Assembly (NCBI RefSeq): GCF_030068475.1
Contig: NZ_JAQOSP010000003.1
Span: forward strand, 1-35,885
Length of the DNA: 35,885 bases
Reading direction: 5' to 3'
From: Roseofilum acuticapitatum BLCC-M154
GTDB taxonomy: Bacteria > Cyanobacteriota > Cyanobacteriia > Cyanobacteriales > Desertifilaceae
Below are positions 1-5,697 of this stretch, in pieces. Under the pieces are notes generated by a model. The model did not search any database, had not been told where the DNA came from, and saw only the letters and a program-made list of their open reading frames with translations. The translations under genes and the position numbers were made by a program. Position 1 is the stretch's first letter; the number at the start of each line of letters is the position of its first letter.

Positions 1-336
1 CAGCGCTTTGCGCTGTATTGGTGGACAGTAGGAAAAGATCCCCCCTTGCCCCCCTTAAAAAGGGGGGAATAGGAAAGTCCCCCTTTTTAAGGGGGATTTA
101 GGGGGATCAAGATGTCCCACATAACAGCGAAAACTGCTGTATCAGTAAATTTACGTTATTTTTGGATTAAGAAAATTTCTATAACTTTGTTGGTTGCTTA
201 GGGGGTCATACCCTTATTCCCATTTTTCTTTTCTCAGAACATACTAAATAATAGGAGCATTTATGGCCTAGGAAATCCTAGCGCTCAACAGTGAATCTTA
301 AGGGAAAAATCGGTATAAAAGACGAGGTAGTTAGCA
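1..336. other. Intergenic region with palindromic repeat
   Basis: No gene is seen. The left edge carries a short hairpin (CAGCGC-TTT-GCGCTG, 1-15). Positions 37-108 form a long imperfect palindrome starting GATCCCCCC and ending GGGGGATC, with internal blocks of C and G runs, typical of miniature interspersed repeats in cyanobacteria. The rest (110-336) is the upstream region of the TPR gene. A GAGG about 11 nt before the ATG at 337 is the only ribosome-binding-site candidate. Confidence 0.7.
37..108. repeat. Palindromic interspersed repeat (GATCCCCC...GGGGGATC)
   Basis: The two halves are near reverse complements: GATCCCCCCTTG then CCCCCCTTAAAAAGGGGGG on the left, and CCCCCTTTTTAAGGGGG then ATTTAGGGGGATC on the right. 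The transcript could fold into one long or two nested hairpins. It codes for nothing evident. A non-autonomous mobile repeat is the likeliest origin (inference). Confidence 0.65.
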
Positions 337-735
337 ATGACCAAAACACTAATGAGCCAAAATTATGCCCAAAAAGCCGAGCGCTGTGTCGAAGAAGGGA
401 ACTATGTAGAGGCGATCGCCCACTTTGACCGCGCTCTGATTTTCGATCCCGAAAACATCAACCTTTGGATTCAGCGAGGATGTGCCTGTACCCATCTCCA
501 CCACTATCAAAAAGCCCTATGGAGCTTTGAAGAAGCCCTCAATCTTAATCCTCAAGATAGCACCATACAGCTCTTTCGAGGTGTATGTCTCCATCATTTG
601 CAACAATATAATCAAGCCTATCAAAGTTATAACCAAGCCCTTGGCCAAAAAGCCCATAACCCCTTCACTTGGGTGCGCCAAAAAATAGCCTTACTCTGTG
701 AAACCGGAAAAACCCTGGTCTTGACTCAATTCTAG
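337..735 (+). CDS. TPR repeat protein
   Basis: The product is a 132-aa protein made almost entirely of about three tetratricopeptide repeats, each ~34 residues. They lie near residues 9-42 (Ala-Glu-Arg, Gly-Asn-Tyr, Ala-Ile, Asp-Pro-Glu), 43-76 (Gly-Cys-Ala, Tyr-Gln-Lys-Ala, Leu-Asn-Pro) and 77-110 (Gly-Val-Cys, Tyr-Gln-Ser-Tyr). TPRs are helix-turn-helix scaffolds for protein contacts, and no catalytic domain or signal peptide is present. The partner is unknown. It stands alone, ~100 bp ahead of the hicBA pair. The C-terminus ends abruptly after the third repeat, so it may be a short stand-alone TPR protein or the remnant of a longer one. Confidence 0.8.
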   Translation: MTKTLMSQNYAQKAERCVEEGNYVEAIAHFDRALIFDPENINLWIQRGCACTHLHHYQKALWSFEEALNLNPQDSTIQLFRGVCLHHLQQYNQAYQSYNQALGQKAHNPFTWVRQKIALLCETGKTLVLTQF

Positions 736-843
736 AACGCTTGCGCGATCTATCTATTAGTGCGATCGCCTATTGACTTCATCATGATTCCGTTTGATGC
801 TAATAAAGAACAGCGACCCATCGAAACATAGGAGGCGTTGGTT

Positions 844-1083
844 GTGATTCAAGAGTATCTACAAGAAGCCATGGAAAAAGCGACGTATGAATTCCTGGAA
901 GAAGAAGGATTTTATGGGTCAATTGCTGGTGCGGCTGGAGTCTGGGCAACGGGTGAGACTTTGGAAGAATGTCGCCGAGAGCTGTTAGAAGTGTTGGAAG
1001 AATGGGTATTAATTGGTCTTGCTAGGGGGGATGAACTGCCCGCATTTGATGACGTGCAGTTGAAGGTGGAGTTAGTCGGATAA
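844..1083 (+). CDS. hicB: HicB-family antitoxin
   Basis: A 79-aa protein of the HicB/UPF0150 fold: an aromatic N-terminal strand and helix, then Gly-Phe-Tyr-Gly-Ser-Ile, Gly-Val-Trp-Ala-Thr-Gly-Glu-Thr and the acidic helix Leu-Glu-Glu-Cys-Arg-Arg-Glu-Leu-Leu-Glu. HicB partners bind and block HicA and usually repress their own operon. The GTG at 844 is chosen because GGAGG at 831-835 sits 8 nt before it; the TTG at 838 would be only 2 nt away. The stop overlaps the start of the next gene (TAATG), so the two are translationally coupled. The antitoxin comes before the toxin here, the reverse of the classic hicAB order but common in related cyanobacterial pairs. No extra DNA-binding domain is seen. 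Confidence 0.8.
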   Translation: MIQEYLQEAMEKATYEFLEEEGFYGSIAGAAGVWATGETLEECRRELLEVLEEWVLIGLARGDELPAFDDVQLKVELVG

Positions 1084-1301
1084 TGCCTGTTTTTGGCCCC
1101 ATATCCCGCCGCGAGTTAATTGCAGCCTTGAGAGCGGCTGGTTTTGATGGCCCTTATTCTGGGGGAAAGCATCAATTTATGGTTCGGGAAAGTTTACGAG
1201 TTCGTATTCCTAATCCCCATAAAGGAGATATTAGTAAGGGTTTGCTGAGACGAATTTTAATGCAAGGGGGTATTTCTGAAGAAGAATGGGAAAGTTTGTA
1301 G
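1083..1301 (+). CDS. hicA: HicA-family mRNA interferase toxin
   Basis: A 72-aa basic protein with the double-stranded-RNA-binding-like fold of HicA (YcfA family). It begins with Ser-Arg-Arg-Glu-Leu-Ile and a helix ending Ala-Gly-Phe, followed by Gly-Gly-Lys-His-Gln-Phe-Met. The His in this segment matches the catalytic His of HicA toxins. Then come a strand (Arg-Val-Arg-Ile-Pro-Asn-Pro-His) and a final helix (Gly-Leu-Leu-Arg-Arg-Ile-Leu) with the usual end Gly-Ile-Ser-Glu-Glu-Glu-Trp. Family members cleave mRNA when freed from HicB. It looks intact. It is coupled to hicB by the TAATG overlap and has no separate ribosome-binding site. Confidence 0.82.
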   Translation: MPVFGPISRRELIAALRAAGFDGPYSGGKHQFMVRESLRVRIPNPHKGDISKGLLRRILMQGGISEEEWESL

Positions 1302-1349
1302 TCTCTGGAAACCTTAAAGGGCGGTGGAATAAACCCGGTTTTTCAGTGT

Positions 1350-1520
1350 CTGTTATGGTTACTGTAGGGGCAGGTTAACCCATATCCCCCAATTCCCACC
1401 AATAACTGTTGTGAACCTGCCCCCAACCCTTCGCGGGGGTGGGGCGGGTTTAGATAATTAATTGGTTTATGTCCTAAATTTGGGTATAACCCGCCCCTAC
1501 AGATCATTGTTCATTTTTAA
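1350..1520. repeat. Interspersed repeat, GTAGGGGC family, copy A
   Basis: This copy shares its start (CTGTTNTGGTTACTGTAGGG) and end (CCCTACAGATCATTGTTC) with 1992-2138, in the same orientation. Its core runs from CTGTAGG at 1362 to CCTACAG at 1502 and holds a second hairpin near 1431-1446 (CCCTTCGCGGGGGTGGGG). It differs from copy B by roughly 25 extra bases after AATTCCCACCA. The two copies bracket the antitoxin-like gene. Confidence 0.8.
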
Positions 1521-1644
1521 ATGAGTTATGTAATACCTGCCCCTCATCCCCCTACCCCCTTCTCCCGCAGGAGAAGGGGGAAAGTCCCTCTCCCAAGGGA
1601 GAGGGATATAGGGAGAGGGACTTTCCTGTTGCACAACTCATTTA
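1518..1644. repeat. MITE-like element with 10-bp terminal inverted repeats
   Basis: The perfect terminal inverted repeats are TAAATGAGTT (1518-1527) and AACTCATTTA (1635-1644). The 127-bp element is non-coding and itself palindromic: CTTCTCCC-GCA-GGAGAAG, then a second fold CCCTCTCCC-AA-GGGAGAGGG with a repeated GGGAGAGGGACTTT at the right. It ends 3 bp beyond the stop codon of the antitoxin-like gene, in the spot where a partner toxin would be expected. No target duplication is obvious. Confidence 0.55.
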
Positions 1645-1646
1645 GA

Positions 1647-1922
1647 CTAGCTATAGTCATAAAAGCGATCGCTATCTAAATCCGTCCATTCCCTCCATTG
1701 GTCATCTTCCTGATAATGTTGTACCATGGCTTCTGCTTGCTCTTCTAAGATTCGATTTCGCTCGGCTAAGGATAACCTTAAAACGCTTTTTCGGTCAACT
1801 TTCTTGTTCGCTGTCTCTTGATACAGGGAATCAATGAAATCAATTGCGATTTGTTGCTTCTCAATGGGCAAAGCGCTCAATTTCTCTATAATTTCCTGTG
1901 TTTTGAGAATATTCCTATTCAT
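1647..1922 (-). CDS. Orphan antitoxin-like protein (DUF2281-type N-terminus)
   Basis: A 91-aa protein. Residues ~8-34 resemble the helical start of DUF2281-type proteins (Ile-Ile-Glu-Lys-Leu-Ser-Ala-Leu-Pro and Ile-Asp-Phe-Ile-Asp). Residues ~47-85 (Leu-Ser-Leu-Ala-Glu-Arg-Asn-Arg-Ile-Leu, Gln-Ala-Glu-Ala-Met-Val, His-Tyr, Trp-Arg-Glu-Trp) resemble a short segment common in cyanobacterial proteins encoded just before a MazF/PemK-type toxin. No toxin follows: the next DNA downstream is a MITE-like element starting 3 bp after the stop, then a repeat, then hicA on the other strand. It is therefore read as an antitoxin that has lost its partner, or one acting in trans. The family call is from memory of similar proteins, not a search. 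Confidence 0.55.
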   Translation of the reverse strand: MNRNILKTQEIIEKLSALPIEKQQIAIDFIDSLYQETANKKVDRKSVLRLSLAERNRILEEQAEAMVQHYQEDDQWREWTDLDSDRFYDYS

Positions 1923-1991
1923 ATTGCTTAACTGGAAATCACACTTCCATAATCATAATCTAAAATAATTTGGTTTTTAATCAGGCGATCG

Positions 1992-2138
1992 CTGTTCTGG
2001 TTACTGTAGGGGCAGGTTAACCCATATCCCCCAATTCCCACCAGCCCTTCGCGGGGGTGGGGCGGGTTTTGGGAATTGATTGGTTTATGTCCTAAATCTG
2101 GGTAAAACCCGCCCCTACAGATCATTGTTCATTTTTAA
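1992..2138. repeat. Interspersed repeat, GTAGGGGC family, copy B
   Basis: A direct repeat of 1350-1520 with a shorter middle. The core inverted termini are CTGTAGG at 2004 and CCTACAG at 2120, with the inner hairpin CCCTTCGCGGGGGTGGGG conserved. Its last bases overlap the start of the 55-bp inverted repeat that flanks the kinase gene, showing elements stacked on one another. Confidence 0.8.
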
Positions 2139-2183
2139 TTTTTTCGGCTGTCGCCGACATGAAAATTTTTAATTTTTAATTGA
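2129..2183. repeat. 55-bp inverted repeat, left copy
   Basis: Perfect reverse complement of 4303-4357. It contains the small palindromic core CGGCTGTCGCCG flanked by A/T-rich arms. Shorter relatives with the core CATGTCCGC...GCGGAAA occur at 5462-5480 and 5579-5595. Together with the right copy it encloses the whole kinase/FGE gene. Confidence 0.92.
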
Positions 2184-2290
2184 TTTGCCTTGACTTTCCC
2201 CCCAGTCTCTGCTATTCTAGGATCTATAGTCAGGAAATGTGTCCGCATATATAGTCAAAGAGTAGAACTCGGTTTTTTCCCAAAAAATTT

Positions 2291-2307
2291 TTCCGCCTTC
2301 GGCGGAA
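2291..2307 (-). terminator. Hairpin downstream of the kinase/FGE gene
   Basis: The stem TTCCGCC/GGCGGAA (7 bp, GAA loop on the - strand) lies 27 bp past the stop codon and is followed on that strand by AAATTTTTT. It can act as an intrinsic terminator. A short G/C-rich hairpin just behind the variable region is also a known feature of DGR targets, so both roles are possible. Confidence 0.6.
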
Positions 2308-2334
2308 CACACAAAAGGGCAAAAGTGCAGAGGG

Positions 2335-4299
2335 CTAGAAAGTCCTGCCCGAAACGAGGGGAAGGACAACCCGCAGCCCGATGTTGTTGTCACGAACGTC
2401 GGGATTGTCGTAGACCCGATTCGCGCAACGACAATCCCTCGAATCGCTGCTGTACCAATAACCACCGCGAAGCACTCTTAATTTTGATTCATCGCTAGAT
2501 AGCCATATACTCCCATCAGTAGGAGCGTTATTATAATTATTATGCCAATGGTCGGCACACCACTCCCACAGATTGCCATGCATATCATACAAGCCAAACC
2601 CATTTGGTGGAAAACTTCCTACTGGGGTGGTGGTCTGACGATATTCTCCTTTCGGCTCATCAGCATATCTGTAGTCGGTACTCCCATTATAATTGGCGAG
2701 GTCAGTAGTCAGGGTGTCGCCAAAATGAAAGGGGGTAGTCGTTCCGGCGCGACAGCCATATTCCCATTCCGCCTCGGAAGGCAAGCGATAGGAGTTTCCC
2801 GTATATCGGGACAGCCGGGCGCAGAATTCCTCGCAATCGTACCATGAAACTTGTTCTACGGGCAAGTTTTCTCCCTTAAAACGAGAGGGATTAGATTCTA
2901 GGGTACGATTCACTTGCGGAAACGACGCTACTCTGCGCCATTGCGCCTGGGTAACTTCAAATTTTCCCATATAAAACGGCTGCACCGTCACCGAACGCTG
3001 CGGCCCTTCATCATTATCTCGGTCTTTTTCCTCCGGTGGCGAACCCATGAGGAATGTTCCCCCCGGAATAGCGACCATATCTAAAAAGATGCCTGCTCCC
3101 AAATTCTCCTGGAAATATTGCGCTTGCCGATTTTCCCGTGCAATAATTTCTCCCCGTCGGTTCACGGTCACGACTTCAAACCGGAAGATGGGCAGTTGGG
3201 GTTCCTCTGGTTCGGGTTCTGGCTGTGGTTCCGGTTCGGGTTCGGGTGGTGGTTCCGGTTCAGGCTCTGGTTCTGGACTAATTTCCGGTTCTACTGGTAT
3301 TTCCGGTTCAACACTCGGTTCTAGTTCTCCTCCCCATCCATCCATCACCGAACGCGCCAACAAACTCCCCACAAATCCCATCCCCACTAAACCCACACCT
3401 TGAATGACTCGCCGTCGCGTAGGGTTATTCGATGCTACTGTTGGGCGTGGCGGCGGTGTTGGTGACGGTAGGACAGTCCCTCCTCGCAGTTCTTTCACCT
3501 CCTGCAAAGCTTCCCTCGCGGAACTGTAGCGCTGACGAAAGTGCTGATAAACCATTTTCTGCAACACTCGCTTGAGTCCCCGGCTGGCATGAGGCGCAAA
3601 GGGTTGCCAAATCACTTCTAGGGTATCTGGGTCATCTTTGAACTGGCTGGGTGACTTTCCGGTTAAGGCTTCTATGGCCGTCATCCCCACTGCATAGATA
3701 TCGCTGGCTAATTTGGGCTTACCTACTGCTTGTTCCGTCGGCATATATCCGGGTGTGCCAATGGCAATGGTGAAAACCGTTCCCCCGGTGGGAGTTATCT
3801 GGGAGAGTTCTTGCTTGACTGCTCCAAAGTCAATCAACACCAGCTTGTTATCCCCATCCCGTCGCATCAAGTTATCCGGTTTAATATCCCGATGAATCAC
3901 TTGCTTTTGATGGACAAACTTCAAGGGGATGAGCATCTCTTCTAGGAGTTTCAGTACCTGCTCCTCTGACCAAGGTTTTCCCGGTTGTATCTCCTGTCTC
4001 AATTCATGACCCTGGATATATTCCTGAACCAGATAAAATTGTCCTCCTTCTGCCACAAATGCCAACAGGCGCGGAATTTGATCGTGATTTCCCAATTCTT
4101 CTAAAATTTCCCCTTCCTGGTCAAATAACCGTTTCGCCACTTTCAGACCTTGGGGGTTATTAAACTGGAGCTTGAGCTGTTTCACCACACAGAGGGGATG
4201 TCCCGGACGGTGGATATCTCTGGCGAGGTACGTTATGCCAAATCCTCCCTCGCTCAGTTTCCGTTCGATTTGGTAATGACCCGCAAGCACTTGTGGCAT
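2335..4299 (-). CDS. Ser/Thr kinase with FGE/C-type-lectin ectodomain, candidate DGR target
   Basis: A 654-aa protein. Residues 9-272 form a Hanks-type kinase with all key residues: the glycine loop at 16-21, Lys40, His-Arg-Asp at 136-138, Asn143, Asp-Phe-Gly at 157-159 and a Gly-Thr-Pro-Gly-Tyr activation segment ending Pro-Thr-Glu. A single membrane span (~299-317) follows Arg295-Arg297, which predicts the kinase inside and the rest outside. A Pro/Glu-rich stalk (~327-368) leads to an FGE-sulfatase-type domain (~405-646) of C-type-lectin fold, starting Met-Val-Ala-Ile-Pro-Gly-Gly. The first catalytic Cys of true formylglycine enzymes appears to be Ser, so it is probably a binding domain. 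Codons 614-638 have the layout of a DGR variable region (see findings). The start ATG has no Shine-Dalgarno site, and its leader is the 55-bp inverted repeat, ending 3 bp away. Kinase and fold are firm; DGR status is a strong inference. Confidence 0.93.
   Translation of the reverse strand: MPQVLAGHYQIERKLSEGGFGITYLARDIHRPGHPLCVVKQLKLQFNNPQGLKVAKRLFDQEGEILEELGNHDQIPRLLAFVAEGGQFYLVQEYIQGHELRQEIQPGKPWSEEQVLKLLEEMLIPLKFVHQKQVIHRDIKPDNLMRRDGDNKLVLIDFGAVKQELSQITPTGGTVFTIAIGTPGYMPTEQAVGKPKLASDIYAVGMTAIEALTGKSPSQFKDDPDTLEVIWQPFAPHASRGLKRVLQKMVYQHFRQRYSSAREALQEVKELRGGTVLPSPTPPPRPTVASNNPTRRRVIQGVGLVGMGFVGSLLARSVMDGWGGELEPSVEPEIPVEPEISPEPEPEPEPPPEPEPEPQPEPEPEEPQLPIFRFEVVTVNRRGEIIARENRQAQYFQENLGAGIFLDMVAIPGGTFLMGSPPEEKDRDNDEGPQRSVTVQPFYMGKFEVTQAQWRRVASFPQVNRTLESNPSRFKGENLPVEQVSWYDCEEFCARLSRYTGNSYRLPSEAEWEYGCRAGTTTPFHFGDTLTTDLANYNGSTDYRYADEPKGEYRQTTTPVGSFPPNGFGLYDMHGNLWEWCADHWHNNYNNAPTDGSIWLSSDESKLRVLRGGYWYSSDSRDCRCANRVYDNPDVRDNNIGLRVVLPLVSGRTF
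2356..2470 (-). other. Putative DGR variable region (VR) with IMH-like end
   Basis: Read on the - strand, scaffold codons (CGC GGT GGT, TGG, TGT CGT, GCG AAT CGG, AAT CCC, AAC AAC ATC GGG) alternate with codons TAC, AGC, AGC, GAT, GAT, GTC, TAC, GAC, GAC, GTT and GAC. All of these are reachable from AAC or AAT by changes at the first or second adenine only. The third bases (C/T) are kept. The end, GGGCTGCGGGTTGTC (2366-2380), is G/C-rich like an initiation-of-mutagenic-homology site. No template copy was found in the window. Confidence 0.7.
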
Positions 4300-4302
4300 G
4301 GT

Positions 4303-4357
4303 TCAATTAAAAATTAAAAATTTTCATGTCGGCGACAGCCGAAAAAATTAAAAATGA
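4303..4357. repeat. 55-bp inverted repeat, right copy
   Basis: Exact reverse complement of 2129-2183. It lies 3 bp before the kinase start codon, so it forms the 5' leader of that mRNA. On the - strand it contains a six-codon mini-ORF (Met-Lys-Ile-Phe-Asn-Phe, stop) just ahead of the true start. Confidence 0.92.
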
Positions 4358-4407
4358 TTGGGTGGTGGGTGGATATGCCCGACTTTAGTATAGTACCCAG
4401 AGCAATT

Positions 4408-4470
4408 GTAGGGGCGGGTTATACCCAAAACGAGGAAACCCATCCATCAATGTCGTAAACCCGCCCACCC
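4408..4470. repeat. GTAGGGGC-family repeat, short type, copy 1
   Basis: GTAGGGGCGGGTT at the left pairs with AAACCCGCCC at the right. The middle (GAGGAAACCCATCCATCAAT, then GTCGTAAACC) is nearly identical to 5622-5682. The two copies are direct repeats on either side of the DUF4058 gene. Confidence 0.75.
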
Positions 4471-4528
4471 CAACCATTTTGGTTAAATGATGACAAGGGG
4501 CGGCAATTGATTGATTCCGGCGAAGACC

Positions 4529-4561
4529 AGAAACCCGGTTTCTTGAAGAAACCGGGTTTCT
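4529..4561. repeat. Perfect 16-bp-stem palindrome (AGAAACCCGGTTTCTT)
   Basis: AGAAACCCGGTTTCTT, one G, then AAGAAACCGGGTTTCT form an exact hairpin. Such AAACCCGGTTT palindromes are dispersed in many cyanobacterial genomes; a lone half-site relative (AAACCCGGTTTTTC) occurs at 1331-1344. It could fold in RNA, but there is no T-tract to mark it as a terminator. Confidence 0.75.
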
Positions 4562-4631
4562 AGACAGGGGCGGGTGTTCTAGATTTGAGTATCGCGCCGT
4601 TTATCATAGGTTAAGCAATACCATCAAACCC

Positions 4632-5414
4632 ATGCCTTCCCCATTCCCTGGAATGAATCCCTATCTGGAGCATCCAGACCTTTGGTCTGAAGTGCATAGC
4701 CGTCTGATTGTGGCTATAGCCGATCGCATTGCACCAACCTTACTGCCCAACTATTATGTAGCCATAGAAAAGCGTGTTTATTTGAGTACCCCAGAAGATA
4801 GCGTCCTCATTGGTATTCCCGATGTTTCCGTTATCGCTCCACAGGTCAAATCTACTCAAGAATTAGAACAGAATCCAACTTCAACAGCAACATTGTTGAA
4901 ACCCGATGAAGCGCAAACAGTGACGGTAGCATTAGCTGAGGAAGTAGAAGAACGGTATTTAGAGATTCGGGAAACCAAAACGGGACAGGTGGTCACTGTC
5001 ATTGAGCTACTCTCACCGAAGAACAAACGAGCAGGAGAGGGAAAGGAGGCTTATCTGCGTAAGCGCCAGAGCCTTTTGACTCACTCTACCCACTTAGTCG
5101 AGATTGATTTACTCCGAGGGGGAAAACCGATGCCAATGCAAGGGGTAATTCAGTTGAAAGACTATCGAATTTTGGTGAGTCGATGGGATAATAGGCCTCA
5201 TGCCCAACTTTACGCCTTCAATTTACCGGAGGCTATCCCCAAGATTGAGTTACCGTTGCAGGTTGGAGAAAATTCCTTAGTGTTTGATCTAAAACCCATT
5301 CTCGATGGGGTTTATGACCGTGGTGGTTATCACTTCCGCATTGATTATAATCAAGCTCCTATTCCTGCTCTTTCTGGGAAACTGGCAGCTTGGGTGAAGA
5401 CACTCCTAATCTGA
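4632..5414 (+). CDS. DUF4058 family protein
   Basis: A 260-aa soluble protein with the family's typical opening, Pro-Ser-Pro-Phe-Pro-Gly-Met-Asn-Pro-Tyr-Leu-Glu, followed by Trp-Ser-Glu-Val-His-Ser-Arg-Leu and a domain rich in strands. Conserved-looking charged motifs include Glu-Leu-Leu-Ser-Pro-Lys-Asn-Lys (~residues 124-131), Tyr-Leu-Arg-Lys-Arg and Val-Glu-Ile-Asp-Leu-Leu-Arg-Gly-Gly. The Glu/Lys arrangement recalls PD-(D/E)XK nuclease folds, which is only a suggestion. DUF4058 has no established function and is often present in many copies in cyanobacteria. Length is normal and the frame intact. It is flanked by repeats, so copy gain by recombination is plausible. Confidence 0.85.
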   Translation: MPSPFPGMNPYLEHPDLWSEVHSRLIVAIADRIAPTLLPNYYVAIEKRVYLSTPEDSVLIGIPDVSVIAPQVKSTQELEQNPTSTATLLKPDEAQTVTVALAEEVEERYLEIRETKTGQVVTVIELLSPKNKRAGEGKEAYLRKRQSLLTHSTHLVEIDLLRGGKPMPMQGVIQLKDYRILVSRWDNRPHAQLYAFNLPEAIPKIELPLQVGENSLVFDLKPILDGVYDRGGYHFRIDYNQAPIPALSGKLAAWVKTLLI

Positions 5415-5443
5415 TATCCATTAAAAATTAAAAATTGGCCATG

Positions 5444-5609
5444 ATATCAAGTTCGCTTATTCATGTCCGCGAAGCGGAAATACCCTAATTAAAAATCCAG
5501 GGAGCAAGATGCTCCCACTCCAGCAATATCAAGGGATTAGAGGAGTGCGGGCATCTTGCCCGCTTCTTAACCAATTTTCATGTCCGCTTGCGGAAACTGG
5601 ACTTGATAT
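5444..5609. repeat. Composite repeat bounded by ATATCAAGT inverted ends
   Basis: ATATCAAGT (5444-5452) and ACTTGATAT (5601-5609) are exact inverted ends of a 166-bp non-coding segment. Inside are two CATGTCCGC-N3-GCGGAAA hairpins (near 5462 and 5579) and the double-hairpin repeat at 5500-5563. It has the build of a nested miniature element. Confidence 0.5.
5500..5563 (+). repeat. Double-hairpin structured repeat, copy 1
   Basis: Hairpin 1 is GGGAGCA-AGA-TGCTCCC (5500-5516) and hairpin 2 is GCGGGCA-TCT-TGCCCGC (5547-5563). CACTCC (5516-5521) can also pair with GGAGTG (5542-5547), closing the stretch between the hairpins. The same layout recurs in reverse at 16452-16515. Confidence 0.7.
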
Positions 5610-5621
5610 GATTCATTGATG

Positions 5622-5682
5622 CGTAGGGGCGGGTTTACCCAAAATTAGGAAACCCACCCATCAATGTCGTAAACCCGCCCCT
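5622..5682. repeat. GTAGGGGC-family repeat, short type, copy 2
   Basis: GTAGGGGCGGGTTTACCC at the left and AAACCCGCCCC at the right form the inverted ends, with a middle nearly identical to copy 1 at 4408. It ends 15 bp before the stop codon of the DUF2079 gene on the - strand and could serve as its terminator hairpin. Confidence 0.7.
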
Positions 5683-5697
5683 GCCCTGTTTCAGGGC

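Larger units (their letters stand above)
4300..4631. other. Repeat-filled intergenic region
   Basis: This gap between two divergent genes contains the right copy of the 55-bp inverted repeat, one GTAGGGGC-family element and a 33-nt palindrome. I see no gene. No clear promoter for either neighbour stands out. Confidence 0.7.

Noticed and set aside
1928-2125. 65-codon open frame on the - strand
   Set aside because: Most of it lies in repeat copy B and translates to repeat-derived low-information sequence; only its last ~20 codons might be a gene remnant, so it is kept as a finding, not a gene.
1350-2183. Closely spaced repeats as a possible CRISPR array
   Set aside because: Only two long copies of unequal length separated by a gene, with no regular repeat-spacer pattern.
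2190-2498. 102-codon + strand frame across the VR
   Set aside because: Antisense of the VR and trailer of the kinase gene; its Arg/Cys/Asn-rich text mirrors the VR codons.
3047-3403. Gly/Ser-rich open frame on the + strand
   Set aside because: It is the antisense of the Pro/Glu-rich stalk of the kinase; the Gly/Ser runs are a by-product of CCGGAA-type codons.
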